Source of the DNA: Bin87 sp963668585
GTDB taxonomy: Bacteria; Chloroflexota; Dehalococcoidia; Lucifugimonadales; UBA3495
DNA length: 64,000 nt
Direction of reading: 5' to 3'
Assembly (NCBI GenBank): GCA_963668585.1
Contig: OY764869.1
Coordinates: 2,852,001 to 2,916,000, forward strand
Shown here: in pieces, positions 50,258 to 59,064 of the stretch
How positions within the stretch are numbered: position 1 is the first letter of the stretch
Layout of the letters: each line of letters starts with the position of its first letter
Translations under genes and position numbers: made by a program
The notes under the pieces: model-generated
Seen by the model: only the letters and a program-made list of their open reading frames with translations
Database searches by the model: none
Told to the model about the DNA's origin: nothing

Positions 50258-51553
50258 ATGCGCGTGCTGGTGGTGGGCTCAGGGGGCCGTGAACACGCGC
50301 TGGCGTGGCGTCTCGCGCAATCGACGGCGGTGTCCCGGTTGTTTGCGGCGCCCGGCAACGCCGGCACCGCGTCCCTGGGCGCCAACCTTCCCATCGCGGA
50401 CACCGATTTGGACGGCATTGTGGACTTCGCGAAGACGGAACCCATCGACCTTGTGGTGGTCGGCCCGGAGGTTCCGCTGGCAATGGGACTGGTGGATCGG
50501 CTGAACGATGCCGGCATCCCGGCCTTTGGCCCCTCCAGGGCAGCCGCGCAGTTGGAAGCCAGCAAGAGTTTCGCGCGCGACGTTATGGATGCGGCCGGGG
50601 TGCCCGGGCCTGCCTATCGGGTCTTTCAATCCGTTACCGGCGCTTTGGAATACGTCCGCAGCCATGGGCAACCCGTGGTGGTCAAGGCTGACGGCCTCGC
50701 CGCAGGTAAAGGCGTTGCGTTGTGCGCCAACCGCGAGGAGGCGACGATTGCCGTCATGGCCTGCATGGAGGATCGCATATTTGGCGATGCCGGCGATCAG
50801 ATTGTCATTGAAGACTGGCTGCACGGACCGGAAGTGAGCGTGTTCGGGTTCACCGATGGGGAGCAACTCTCATCGGTGGTGGCCGCGACCGATTACAAGC
50901 GGATTGGCGAAGGCGGCGCCGGGCCCAACACCGGCGGCATGGGCAGTTACGGCCCGCCGCATTTCTGGAACGAAAACCTGGCGGAAAGCATCCGCACCGA
51001 TTACATGATCCCGGTCATCCGAGAGCTTGACCGTCGGGGCGCCCGATACCGCGGGGCGCTGTACTGCGGCCTCATGTTGACCGAAAACGGTCCCCGGGTG
51101 CTGGAGTTCAACTGCCGTTTCGGGGACCCGGAAACCCAGGCGATCATGCCGCAACTGCTGAGCGACCCGGTGGAGTTGATGACGGCATGCGCCAACGGCA
51201 CGCTGGACGATGTGGCCCCGGTGCGCTGGTCGAGCCGGCCGTCGGTGGCGGTGGTCATGGTCTCGGGCGGCTATCCGGGGGAATACCGCACGGGGTTCCC
51301 CATCGACGGGTTGTGCGACGAGGATGACGTGCCAGGGACGCTGGTCTTCCACGCCGGCGCCAGGGTTTCGGACGACGGCGAAAACGTGCTGACCTCCGGT
51401 GGCCGCGTCCTGGCCTGCGTTGGTATGGGCGATACCGTCCCAGCGGCGCGCGACCTGGCGTATCGACGGGCGGCGCGCATCTCCTTCGAGGGAGCCTATT
51501 ACCGGCGGGACATCGCGGCGGAAGTGGTCGCGGAATCCGCAGCGGTGCGTTAG
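50258..51553 (+). CDS. purD: phosphoribosylamine--glycine ligase
   Basis: Second step of purine synthesis, forming GAR. 431 aa ATP-grasp enzyme: VLVVGSGGREHALAWRL, VVVGPEVPLAMGLVD, VKADGLAAGKGV, GPNTGGMGSYGP and FNCRFGDPETQ. It follows guaA by 6 bp and precedes an unknown gene by 9 bp, in one operon. Confidence 0.97.
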   Translation: MRVLVVGSGGREHALAWRLAQSTAVSRLFAAPGNAGTASLGANLPIADTDLDGIVDFAKTEPIDLVVVGPEVPLAMGLVDRLNDAGIPAFGPSRAAAQLEASKSFARDVMDAAGVPGPAYRVFQSVTGALEYVRSHGQPVVVKADGLAAGKGVALCANREEATIAVMACMEDRIFGDAGDQIVIEDWLHGPEVSVFGFTDGEQLSSVVAATDYKRIGEGGAGPNTGGMGSYGPPHFWNENLAESIRTDYMIPVIRELDRRGARYRGALYCGLMLTENGPRVLEFNCRFGDPETQAIMPQLLSDPVELMTACANGTLDDVAPVRWSSRPSVAVVMVSGGYPGEYRTGFPIDGLCDEDDVPGTLVFHAGARVSDDGENVLTSGGRVLACVGMGDTVPAARDLAYRRAARISFEGAYYRRDIAAEVVAESAAVR

Positions 51554-51562
51554 CGAGGGATT

Positions 51563-52168
51563 GTGGTTACCACCAGCGGTTCCCGGACAGCGCGCCCCGA
51601 CTGGGCCGAGTTGTCCCACACATTCCAACTGGCAGTGGAGCAGGGAGCGCTGGACACGTTCCGCCGCCGCCGTTGGAAATACCTTGAAAAAGACAGCGGT
51701 CGGCTGGGGCAGGATGCCGTAGCATCGCTGTCGCAATCACAGGCCGATGCACTCTATCGCGGCGCCGGCGGACGCCACATCGCGAAGTTCCGAACGAATC
51801 CCATAGAGGACATCAGGGACGCGGTGGACTTCCTGTTGTACGACACCATCAAGCTTGAAAACCGATTCGAAGAATGCTCGGTTGAAACTGGCGGATTCGG
51901 TCTGGCGGGAGCGGGCCGGGAATGGCCTTCCTACCTGCTGACCCTGCGCGAACCGACATTGTTCGCACCATGGAGTCCCCACACGGAACGGGCGTTGCGC
52001 AGGTTCGGGATGCTCCCCGCGGGTCTGAAGAACGGGCATCCGGGCCTCTGCTACATTGACCTGCTGGACACGATGGCGGCGCTGCGAGCCTGGCTCCGCC
52101 TTCCGGACTTTCGGGCCGTCGATGAATTCTGTTACCTTAACGGGCGCACTCGAAGAGCCTCGGATTAA
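51563..52168 (+). CDS. unknown protein with HhH-like P-x-LF-x-x-W domain
   Basis: 201 aa, GTG start with a GAGGGA ribosome binding site 9 bp after purD. The segment FGLAGAGREWPSYLLTLREPTLFAPWSPHTERALRRFG fits an alpha-helical domain in which a Gly-rich turn is followed by P-x-LF-x-x-W, as in helical domains attached to some restriction and EVE/McrB-like proteins. No nuclease motif is seen. The unknown protein at 40931-41608 has a similar segment. No evident link to purines apart from operon position. Confidence 0.65.
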   Translation: MVTTSGSRTARPDWAELSHTFQLAVEQGALDTFRRRRWKYLEKDSGRLGQDAVASLSQSQADALYRGAGGRHIAKFRTNPIEDIRDAVDFLLYDTIKLENRFEECSVETGGFGLAGAGREWPSYLLTLREPTLFAPWSPHTERALRRFGMLPAGLKNGHPGLCYIDLLDTMAALRAWLRLPDFRAVDEFCYLNGRTRRASD

Positions 52169-52200
52169 TTCCCGGGCCACTCAAACTGGAGGAACTACCG

Positions 52201-52638
52201 ATGCCATGGCTGGATGACCTGCAGCGCCTGCGGCGGCGCGTGGACAATGAGGGCTATGGCCGGAAGATGGCGGAAATGGCCGAACGGCGCACCCTTCTCG
52301 AAAAATTCGCCGGTGGCCTGGGTGTTGAAGCACTGCTGGGCCAGATGAACGACGTGCTGCTGGACGGCGGCGCGCGCCTGATCGTTGACCGATCGTGGCA
52401 GTACGACTTTGAAGGCGACGACGATTCGGACTTCGACGAACTTTCCGATGAAATCCTCTACACCCTGTACTGGCACGACGGCGATCCGGTCGAGTTGGAA
52501 GTTAGGATCGGGATTGACGGAGAAGATGCCGGATATGTGATGGTGGAAGACGAGGAAATCGACATTGACGACGAATCGGGAGGGATCGAAAAAGCGCTGC
52601 TGGACGCCTTCCGCGACATCGCCGAGATTGATGAGTAA
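52201..52638 (+). CDS. acidic protein of unknown function
   Basis: 145 aa with a TGGAGGA ribosome binding site. A basic N-terminal third (LQRLRRRVDNEGYGRKMAEMAERR) is followed by a strongly acidic half (FEGDDDSDFDELSDEILYTLYWHDGDPVELEVRIG and EDEEIDIDDESGGIEKALLDAFRDIAEIDE). No family recognised, no membrane segment. Within the purine cluster between the HhH-like gene and purE. Confidence 0.7.
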   Translation: MPWLDDLQRLRRRVDNEGYGRKMAEMAERRTLLEKFAGGLGVEALLGQMNDVLLDGGARLIVDRSWQYDFEGDDDSDFDELSDEILYTLYWHDGDPVELEVRIGIDGEDAGYVMVEDEEIDIDDESGGIEKALLDAFRDIAEIDE

Positions 52639-52704
52639 CCCACCGGGACCGGATAGCCGACCCAACGGCGTCCGGCATCCCGGAACGCAGCAAGGAGAAT
52701 GACA

Positions 52705-53163
52705 TTGCCACTGGTAGGAGTAGTGATGGGCAGCGCCTCGGATGAGGAAGCCGTCCAACCGACCATCAACACGCTGGAATCGCTGGGCATTGACTACGAA
52801 GTCCGGGTTATGTCCGCTCACCGGACGCCCGAACGAGTGCATGAATACGCCAGCACCGCACGCGAGCGGGGCATTGAAGTGCTGATTGCCGCCGCCGGCG
52901 GATCCGCCGCCCTGGGAGGCGCGATGGCCGCCCAGACCACGCTGCCGGTCATCGGGATTCCGCTGACCTCAAGCGAGCTGAACGGCTGGGACGCGTTGCT
53001 GTCCACCGCCCAGATGCCGCCGGGCATCCCCGTCGCCGCAATGGCGGTGGGGGGCTGGGGCGCCAGGAACGCCGCCTATTACGCTGCCCAAATCCTCAGC
53101 ATCAAGCACGACGACATTCGCGAAACCGTTGAGCGGTATCGCCAATCGCTCCGTGAACGCTAA
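52705..53163 (+). CDS. purE: N5-carboxyaminoimidazole ribonucleotide mutase
   Basis: Moves the carboxyl group of N5-CAIR to C4, giving CAIR. Class I PurE with VVMGSASDEE, VMSAHRTPERV and AAAGGSAALGGAMA. A TTG at 52705 is chosen because the AAGGAG site (52692-52697) is 7 bp upstream of it and only 1 bp from the ATG at 52699; the two starts differ by two residues. purK, its usual partner, is not in the window. Confidence 0.95.
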   Translation: MPLVGVVMGSASDEEAVQPTINTLESLGIDYEVRVMSAHRTPERVHEYASTARERGIEVLIAAAGGSAALGGAMAAQTTLPVIGIPLTSSELNGWDALLSTAQMPPGIPVAAMAVGGWGARNAAYYAAQILSIKHDDIRETVERYRQSLRER

Positions 53164-53842
53164 CCGGACGCAAACGGACCGGCGCCCGCCCGCGGTGCTG
53201 ACCGATTTCGACGACACCGCTGCGGAGCAGAACGTCGCCGAGTTGCTGCTGACCAAGTTCGGCCATCCCTCATGGACCGACGTCAGGGGCCGGTTCCGGC
53301 AGGGCGAGTTGTCCCTCAAGGATTACCAGGAAATCACCTTCCGGCAGATGCGGGCCGACAAAGCGGCGATGCAGGCCTACGTGCGGGAGCAGGCGAATTT
53401 CCGGGGGCGCTTCGGGGAACTGGCGCAGTTCTGCGCCGACAACGCCATTCCCATGTGCATCGTGAGCCAGGGACTGGATTTCTACGTCCAGGCTTTGCTG
53501 GACGATTCGGCCCGCCCTGATATGCCGGTCCACGCGGTGCGAGCGGAATTCGACGATCAGGGGCGCATCCAGGAATACGGCTATGATTTCCCATACCCGG
53601 ACGCGCCGGAACTGGGCAACAGCAAGGCGCTGATGGTACGCCGGTTCCAGCAGCAGGGCTACCACGTCTTCTTTGCGGGAGACGGCCGGTCGGACTTTGA
53701 GGCCGGCGAGGTGGCCGATACCGTATTCGCGCACCGCCAGATGGCCGAGATGTGCCGGGACGCGGACATTCCGTTCACTCCGTTCACCGACTTTGGGCCA
53801 ATGCTGGACGTCGTCCGACAATATTTCCGCCTGATCACCTGA
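53153..53842 (+). CDS. HAD-superfamily phosphatase, MtnX/SerB-like
   Basis: 229 aa from GTG 53153, overlapping the purE end by 11 bp; a TTG at 53129 is also in frame. Motif I TDFDDTAAE, motif II VSQG, and FAGDGRSDFEAG for motif IV, with a helical C1 cap (KDYQEITFRQMRADKAAM), place it in the HAD-IB phosphatases related to MtnX and phosphoserine phosphatase. Its place between purE and purB is unexplained; the substrate is unknown. Confidence 0.82.
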   Translation: MNANRTQTDRRPPAVLTDFDDTAAEQNVAELLLTKFGHPSWTDVRGRFRQGELSLKDYQEITFRQMRADKAAMQAYVREQANFRGRFGELAQFCADNAIPMCIVSQGLDFYVQALLDDSARPDMPVHAVRAEFDDQGRIQEYGYDFPYPDAPELGNSKALMVRRFQQQGYHVFFAGDGRSDFEAGEVADTVFAHRQMAEMCRDADIPFTPFTDFGPMLDVVRQYFRLIT

Positions 53843-53905
53843 ATGGCGGGCACGCTATGATAAAATATCTGATTGATATGCGAACTCACCGGAGGCGACT
53901 GCGCC

Positions 53906-55219
53906 GTGATTGACCGCTACTCCAGGCCCGCAATGAAACAGGTCTGGTCGGATGAAAACAAATACCGGATGTGGCTGGATGTGGAGTTGGCCGTCTGCGA
54001 AGCGTGGACGGAGGCCGGCGTCATCCCGGCGGAGGATATGGCGTCGCTGAGGACTGCGACCTATAACCACCAGCGGATGATGGAAATATTCGAGACCACC
54101 CGGCATGACGTCACCGCGTTCCTGCGCTCCATCACGGAAACGTTGGGCCCTGAGGGTCGCTGGCTGCACCTGGGCATGACGTCGTCGGACATGCTGGACA
54201 CCGGCCAGGCGTTGCAGTTGGTCGCCGCCGCTGACCTGCTGCTGAAAGAGATTGACGCCGCCATCGAGGCCGTCGAAAAGCAGGCCGTCGAGCACAAGGA
54301 CACGCTGATGATGGGCCGGACCCATGGAGTTCACGCCGAACCCATGACCTTCGGCCTGAAACTGGCGTTGTGGTGGGACGAACTGAGACGACAACGGGAG
54401 CGGATGCAGGCGGCGCGAGAGTCCATCCGCGTCGGCAAGATATCCGGAGCGGTGGGGACGCACGCGACCATTCCGCCTCACATCGAAGAACGCGTTTGCG
54501 CCCACCTGGGGATCGAGGTCGCCCCGGTGTCCAACCAGGTGGTGCAGCGGGACCGCCATGCGCACTTCATCACGACGTGCGCGCTGGTCGCCGCGTCGCT
54601 GGAGAAGTTCGCCACCGAGATACGCGGGATGCAGCGCACGGAAATCCACGAGGTTGAGGAACCGTTCGGCGCGGGCCAAACCGGTTCATCCTCGATGCCG
54701 CACAAACGCAACCCGGAACTCACCGAGCGAATCTGCGGCTTGGCCCGAACCATCCGGGGCAACGCGGTGCCGGCGCTGGAAAACGTGGCGCTGTGGGGCG
54801 AACGCGACATCAGCCACTCATCATCGGAGCGCATCATCCTGCCCGATACCTGCCTGATGCTGGACTACATCCTGAGTATATTCACGCACGTCATGAGCGG
54901 GTTACGCGTGGACTCCGACCGGATGTGGCAGAACCTGGAAAGCAGCCGGGGGTTGATATTCAGCCAGCGCGTGCTGCTGGCGCTGATCGAAGACAAGGGA
55001 CTGGCCCGCGAGGCGGCGTACGACATTGTCCAGCGCAACGCCATGCGCGCTTGGGACGACGCCCAGGACTTCCGGCAACTCCTCAAGAAGGACGCCGAGG
55101 CGACCCGGCACCTGTCTGCATCTGAGATGGACGCGCTCTTTGACTACGGCTACTACACCCGCTACGTCGATGACAATTTCCAACGAATCGGGTTGCTTCC
55201 TGCGCCCGTTTTGGCATGA
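53906..55219 (+). CDS. purB: adenylosuccinate lyase
   Basis: Cleaves SAICAR and adenylosuccinate. 437 aa from GTG 53906, chosen for its GGAGG site and because MIDRYSRPAMKQVW is the usual PurB N-terminus. Catalytic landmarks: MTSSDMLDT, GRTHGVHAEP and GSSSMPHKRNPE. A TATGAT -10-like box at 53856-53861 has only a weak -35 match. Confidence 0.97.
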   Translation: MIDRYSRPAMKQVWSDENKYRMWLDVELAVCEAWTEAGVIPAEDMASLRTATYNHQRMMEIFETTRHDVTAFLRSITETLGPEGRWLHLGMTSSDMLDTGQALQLVAAADLLLKEIDAAIEAVEKQAVEHKDTLMMGRTHGVHAEPMTFGLKLALWWDELRRQRERMQAARESIRVGKISGAVGTHATIPPHIEERVCAHLGIEVAPVSNQVVQRDRHAHFITTCALVAASLEKFATEIRGMQRTEIHEVEEPFGAGQTGSSSMPHKRNPELTERICGLARTIRGNAVPALENVALWGERDISHSSSERIILPDTCLMLDYILSIFTHVMSGLRVDSDRMWQNLESSRGLIFSQRVLLALIEDKGLAREAAYDIVQRNAMRAWDDAQDFRQLLKKDAEATRHLSASEMDALFDYGYYTRYVDDNFQRIGLLPAPVLA

Positions 55220-55256
55220 ACGAAACCGAACCTGACTCCGCTTCCGGAACAAAATT

Positions 55257-56159
55257 ATGATCATTGAAACAAGGATGCCCAACCGAATGCACCGCGGCAA
55301 GGTGCGGGATACCTACCAACTCACCGATGACCTGCTGCTGATGGTCGCCACCGACCGGATATCAGCATTCGACGTCGTGCTGCCCAACGGCATACCGGAC
55401 AAGGGCGCCGCGCTGAATGGGATGTCGGCGTTCTGGTTCGGTCTCACCGAACACATCGTGCCCAACCACCTGGTGGCGTTGGCCGAATCGCCGGAGGGCG
55501 CCGCTTTCGCCAACAACCCGGTGCTCAAGGATCCGGCGTACGTTGAGGACAACGTGGCCAGGCAAGCCATGGTGGTGAAGAAAGCCGAACGCATCGACAT
55601 TGAGTGCATTGTTCGGGGGTACATCACCGGTTCGGCATGGGGCGAGTACCGGCGGCAGGGCACGGTGTCGGGCAAGGAGATGCCTGCGGGTCTGGTCGAA
55701 GGCGACCTGTTTCCCGAACCGCTGTTCACGCCCACCACCAAGGCGGAGGAAGGCCACGACGAAAACATGACCGACGAAGAAGTCGTGGCCATGGTTGGCA
55801 GTGAGATGGCCCAAAAACTGGCCGACACCAGCAAGGCCGTTTACCTTTACGCCCATGATTATGCGAAGGAAAGGGGCATCGTCCTGGCCGACACCAAGAT
55901 GGAATTCGGCATTCTGGACGGGGAACTTATCCTGATTGACGAGTTGCTCACGCCGGACTCCAGCCGGTTCTGGGATGCTGAGGGCTACGCGCCGGGAAAA
56001 TCGCAGCCCAGTTACGACAAGCAGTTCGTGCGCGACTGGCTGACCGCCCAGGGCTGGGACCAGGAACCTCCTGCTCCGGAGTTGCCCGAAGACGTGATCC
56101 AGCAAACCGCGCAGTTGTACCGGCAGGCGTACCAGCGCCTCACCGGGACCACGCTGTAA
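55257..56159 (+). CDS. purC: SAICAR synthetase
   Basis: Couples aspartate to CAIR. 300 aa, the longer eukaryote-like/type 2 form: HRGKVRDTYQLTDDLLLMVATDRISAFDVVL, ECIVRGYITGSAWGEYRR, LADTKMEFGI and LLTPDSSRFW. It follows purB by 37 bp. Confidence 0.97.
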   Translation: MIIETRMPNRMHRGKVRDTYQLTDDLLLMVATDRISAFDVVLPNGIPDKGAALNGMSAFWFGLTEHIVPNHLVALAESPEGAAFANNPVLKDPAYVEDNVARQAMVVKKAERIDIECIVRGYITGSAWGEYRRQGTVSGKEMPAGLVEGDLFPEPLFTPTTKAEEGHDENMTDEEVVAMVGSEMAQKLADTSKAVYLYAHDYAKERGIVLADTKMEFGILDGELILIDELLTPDSSRFWDAEGYAPGKSQPSYDKQFVRDWLTAQGWDQEPPAPELPEDVIQQTAQLYRQAYQRLTGTTL

Positions 56160-56189
56160 CCACCCTCACCCACCTTACCGGAGCATCCA

Positions 56190-56891
56190 TTGCCGCCGTC
56201 TCGACACCGCCGCCGGAGGGCTGAGCGACGCTCCAGCCGGCGCACGCCACCCGTTGCCACGTCCGGCGGTTTCCGCAGCCGTTGGTTGCTCATATCCTTC
56301 GCGGTCATCGCGGTGTTGTTCATCGTGGCCCTGTTGGCCCCGGTGGTGCTGCCGGTGAACTTCGGCGGCGGACAGGGTGAGGCCGACGGTTACGTGGAGG
56401 GAATCGGCACGGAGGTCGAAACTTCCGAGGATCGCCAGCACTTTGCCGACAATTTCACCATCGAATCCGTGACCGGGGACGAGGGTTATCTGACGACGCC
56501 TCCAACGTCCGGGCGACATTGGAACAGTTGGGTCGCCTGCGGATTCTATCCGCCCGAGCAACCGCTGCCCGACGAGCGGATCGTACACAACATGGAACAC
56601 GGCAACATCATTGTCAGCTACAACCTGACGGACCCGGCCGCGGTCCAGGAACTGGAAGACGCCTTCGATTCCATTGGCAAAACCAACCTCTGGGGGGTGG
56701 CGCGATTCTACGACCAGATTCCCGAAGGCACGGTGGCACTGACAACCTGGGGAGTCATTGACGGTCCCATGCAAGGCGTTGACAAAGACCGGATGGAACG
56801 GTTCTTTGACGCCTATTCCGGCACCCTGAGCCCTGAGTTCCCCAACGGCGGCGCACCCTGCACCACCGGTGGCGTGATGAACCCAGCCTGA
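56190..56891 (+). CDS. DUF3105 family membrane-anchored protein
   Basis: 233 aa from TTG with a GGAG site. A basic N-terminus (RRRRAERRSSRR) is followed by one membrane segment (LLISFAVIAVLFIVALLAPVVL) and an outside domain with TTPPTSGRHW, VHNMEHGNIIVSYN and ALTTWG, the DUF3105 hallmarks. The conserved His, Cys and Glu could bind metal. A second family member follows 13 bp later. Function unknown. Confidence 0.85.
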   Translation: MPPSRHRRRRAERRSSRRTPPVATSGGFRSRWLLISFAVIAVLFIVALLAPVVLPVNFGGGQGEADGYVEGIGTEVETSEDRQHFADNFTIESVTGDEGYLTTPPTSGRHWNSWVACGFYPPEQPLPDERIVHNMEHGNIIVSYNLTDPAAVQELEDAFDSIGKTNLWGVARFYDQIPEGTVALTTWGVIDGPMQGVDKDRMERFFDAYSGTLSPEFPNGGAPCTTGGVMNPA

Positions 56892-56904
56892 TCGAACGAT
56901 CACC

Positions 56905-57711
56905 ATGAAGCTGGCTCGGATCCTGGCGGCTGTGGTATTCGTGGGTTTGGGCGTATTGTGGACGGCTTGCCAGTCTCCTGGGGACCCGCCGGTTTCGACT
57001 CCCACTGCCACGTCGGTTCCGATCGCCACGGCGACGCCTGAACCGACGCGAACGCCCACCGGCATCGCGTCGCCGACGGCATCGGTGCGCCAACCAACGC
57101 CGACACTTTCCCCGATCCCTTCAGTCACGATTCCGTTGGGAAACCTGCCTCCGCCGCCGTTTCCCTCGGTGCCGCCACCGTCGCCCACGCCCGAAACTCC
57201 CAGCGTGCTGGAAGTCCCGGAGACGGATGGCCCGGTGCTGGCGCAGGTCATGCCAAGCCGGGACCATTTTCCGGTTCATATGAACATCGGAGACGTGGAA
57301 GCGGGTGGATACAACACCGTGCCTCCAACGTCGGGACGGCATTGGGATGCGTGGAGCGACTGCGGTTTCTACAACTACCCGCTGCCCGACGAATTGCTCG
57401 TGCATAACCTGGAACACGGCAACATCATCGTCAGTTACAACCTGGACGACGAATCGGAGATCACCGCTCTCCGCGCCGCTGTGGATGCCATCCCGCTGGC
57501 CGCCGAATACGCTATCGTTCGACGGTACGAACAGATACCGCAAGGGATGGTGGCGCTGACCACCTGGGGCGTTCTGGACCGCATGATAGGCGTTGACGCC
57601 GAACGCATCGCTCACTTCTTCCGGGACTTCCCCGGCAATACGGGGCCAGAGTTCCCCAACGGCCTGCCGTGTACCACCGGTGTACGCATGACCGATTCAT
57701 CGGGCGGATAA
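56905..57711 (+). CDS. DUF3105 family putative lipoprotein
   Basis: 268 aa. An N-terminal signal with LGVLWTAC suggests a lipoprotein (lipobox imperfect), then a Pro/Thr-rich spacer of about 80 residues (TPTATSVPIATATPEPTRTP...) that would hold the domain off the membrane, then the DUF3105 domain: TVPPTSGRHW, VHNLEHGNIIVSYN, ALTTWG. It is a diverged tandem paralogue of the preceding gene. Both are exported to the cell surface by inference. Confidence 0.83.
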   Translation: MKLARILAAVVFVGLGVLWTACQSPGDPPVSTPTATSVPIATATPEPTRTPTGIASPTASVRQPTPTLSPIPSVTIPLGNLPPPPFPSVPPPSPTPETPSVLEVPETDGPVLAQVMPSRDHFPVHMNIGDVEAGGYNTVPPTSGRHWDAWSDCGFYNYPLPDELLVHNLEHGNIIVSYNLDDESEITALRAAVDAIPLAAEYAIVRRYEQIPQGMVALTTWGVLDRMIGVDAERIAHFFRDFPGNTGPEFPNGLPCTTGVRMTDSSGG

Positions 57712-57743
57712 CCAAAAGCGACCCACTTCCGAGGACCTTGAAA

Positions 57744-57998
57744 GTGTACCTGGCCCGCATTTACGTTACGCTCAAACCCGCCGTGAACGACCCACAGGGT
57801 CTGACCGTCATGGGAGGTCTGCACAGCCTCGGCTACGAGACGGTGGCCGACGTCCGGGTCGGCAAGTACCTGGAGGTGCGCATCGATCAGGACGACGCGG
57901 ACGCTGCTGAACAGGCGGTGAGCGGGATGTGCGACCAGTTGCTGGCAAACCCCGTTATAGAGGACTTTCGTTTCACGCTGGAAAGGGTGGACGAATAA
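57744..57998 (+). CDS. purS: phosphoribosylformylglycinamidine synthase subunit PurS
   Basis: Small subunit of the three-part FGAM synthase (PurLSQ). 84 aa from GTG 57744, with LARIYVTLKPAVNDPQGLTVMGGLHSLG and VGKYLEVRID, typical PurS. The longer frame from 57669 overlaps the DUF3105 gene and is not conserved. purQ and purL would be expected next but the following genes are unrelated and on the other strand. Confidence 0.93.
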   Translation: MYLARIYVTLKPAVNDPQGLTVMGGLHSLGYETVADVRVGKYLEVRIDQDDADAAEQAVSGMCDQLLANPVIEDFRFTLERVDE

Positions 57999-58018
57999 AA
58001 CGCATCGCGGCAATCAAA

Positions 58019-58042
58019 AGGGGCGGGTATCAATCCGCCCCT
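58019..58042 (+). terminator. AGGGGCGGGT hairpin with T-rich tail, family copy d
   Basis: AGGGGCGGGT (58019-58028) pairs with ATCCGCCCCT (58033-58042), one G-U pair, followed by CTTTCTTGT. It lies 20 bp after purS and between convergent genes, so it likely terminates purS and possibly the thioredoxin-like gene. Confidence 0.72.
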
Positions 58043-58072
58043 CTTTCTTGTCCGATAGGCTCGTGCCCTGGG

Positions 58073-58657
58073 TTAATGAGCGTGTTCCTGGAGCATTCCC
58101 AGGAGTTCATTGACCGTGGCGTTCTGCCAGTCGTTGGCGCGGGCGGCCGTGCGGGCGCGGCGCTGGCGACCAAAGTCCTGGTCGGTAATGTCCGGTGACT
58201 CGGCGCGGATGGCCGATTCGATCTCGCCCTGTTCCCGGTTGGCGACCTGGGAACGCTCGATCCAATGACATATATATTCGTGCCCCTCGTCGTAGAACAC
58301 CGCCACCGGTATGGACATGTACTTCCCTTCTTTCAGGTACTCGTTCATGATGTCGTGGTTCTCGTCCCGTGGGAAGATGCGCAAATCCAGGCCGGCGGCT
58401 TCGGCAACCCGCGCGAGGACGGGCAGTTCTCGCACCACGTCGCCACACCAGTCCTCGCCGATGATCATCATCCGGGCCGGACCGCCATCGGCGCTGGCGA
58501 CCTCGCGCAGGGCTTCCGCCTGCTCCGACGCCAGTTTGACGTTGTCGTAATATTCTTCCATGCGTGCCTTGTTAACCTTCACGCTGGCCATGTACTCGTC
58601 GTAGGTCATGCCCTGCGCGAAGCGTTCTGGGGTAACTACACTGGTCTGCTGAGCCAT
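58073..58657 (-). CDS. thioredoxin family protein (Thioredoxin_9-like)
   Basis: 194 aa from ATG 58655-58657, chosen for a perfect AAGGAG site 7 bp upstream. A helical N-terminal region precedes a thioredoxin fold with MMIIGEDWCGDVVRELP: only one Cys (Cys71) in the active site, where thioredoxin has CGPC. SIPVAVF is the cis-Pro loop. One Cys implies no classic dithiol exchange on its own. A glutaredoxin-like gene lies 88 bp upstream. Confidence 0.85.
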   Translation of the reverse strand: MAQQTSVVTPERFAQGMTYDEYMASVKVNKARMEEYYDNVKLASEQAEALREVASADGGPARMMIIGEDWCGDVVRELPVLARVAEAAGLDLRIFPRDENHDIMNEYLKEGKYMSIPVAVFYDEGHEYICHWIERSQVANREQGEIESAIRAESPDITDQDFGRQRRARTAARANDWQNATVNELLGMLQEHAH

Positions 58658-58745
58658 AACGCAACTCCTTGATCCACTTGCCTTGGAATCCCCTGTTTTC
58701 TGAGGTACGCGCCTGAGGCGGGCCACCGGCCCGTCAGCCGATTTC

Positions 58746-58961
58746 TCAACCCCGTTGTCCCCGGAATCCCATTTCCACCTTGCCGTCCGGCCAAACGATG
58801 ATGGGCACGGTGTCGCCAAAGTCCAACGCTTCGTCCAGCGTGTCCTGGCTCTGGTCAACGCGGCGTTCCTCATATTCCACGCCCTCGCGACGCCAGGCCG
58901 ACCTGAGCGAGTCGCAGGCGGGGCACACCGTCAGCGTGTACACGATGGGAATATCTGCCAT
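58746..58961 (-). CDS. glutaredoxin-like protein
   Basis: 71 aa from ATG 58959-58961 with a GGGAGG site. IVYTLTVCPACDSLR holds a CPAC redox motif (Cys13, Cys16), and DTVPIIVWPDGKVEMGF carries the cis-Pro strand. Short for a glutaredoxin, as in NrdH-like and related families. Probably co-transcribed with the thioredoxin-like gene; divergent from the monooxygenase gene. Confidence 0.82.
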   Translation of the reverse strand: MADIPIVYTLTVCPACDSLRSAWRREGVEYEERRVDQSQDTLDEALDFGDTVPIIVWPDGKVEMGFRGQRG

Positions 58962-59024
58962 GTTTGCCTCCCTTCCCAATGGCCGGTTATGTGCGGCATT
59001 CTACAACTTTGCGGCGGCCACTGC

Positions 59025-59030
59025 TATAAT
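59025..59030 (+). promoter_or_regulatory. -10 box of the ABM monooxygenase gene
   Basis: A perfect TATAAT with only a weak -35 match upstream. The start would be about 30 nt before the AAGGAG ribosome binding site at 59053-59058. Confidence 0.4.
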
Positions 59031-59064
59031 CCGCCGAGATTACAGTCCGATCAAGGAGATGAGG

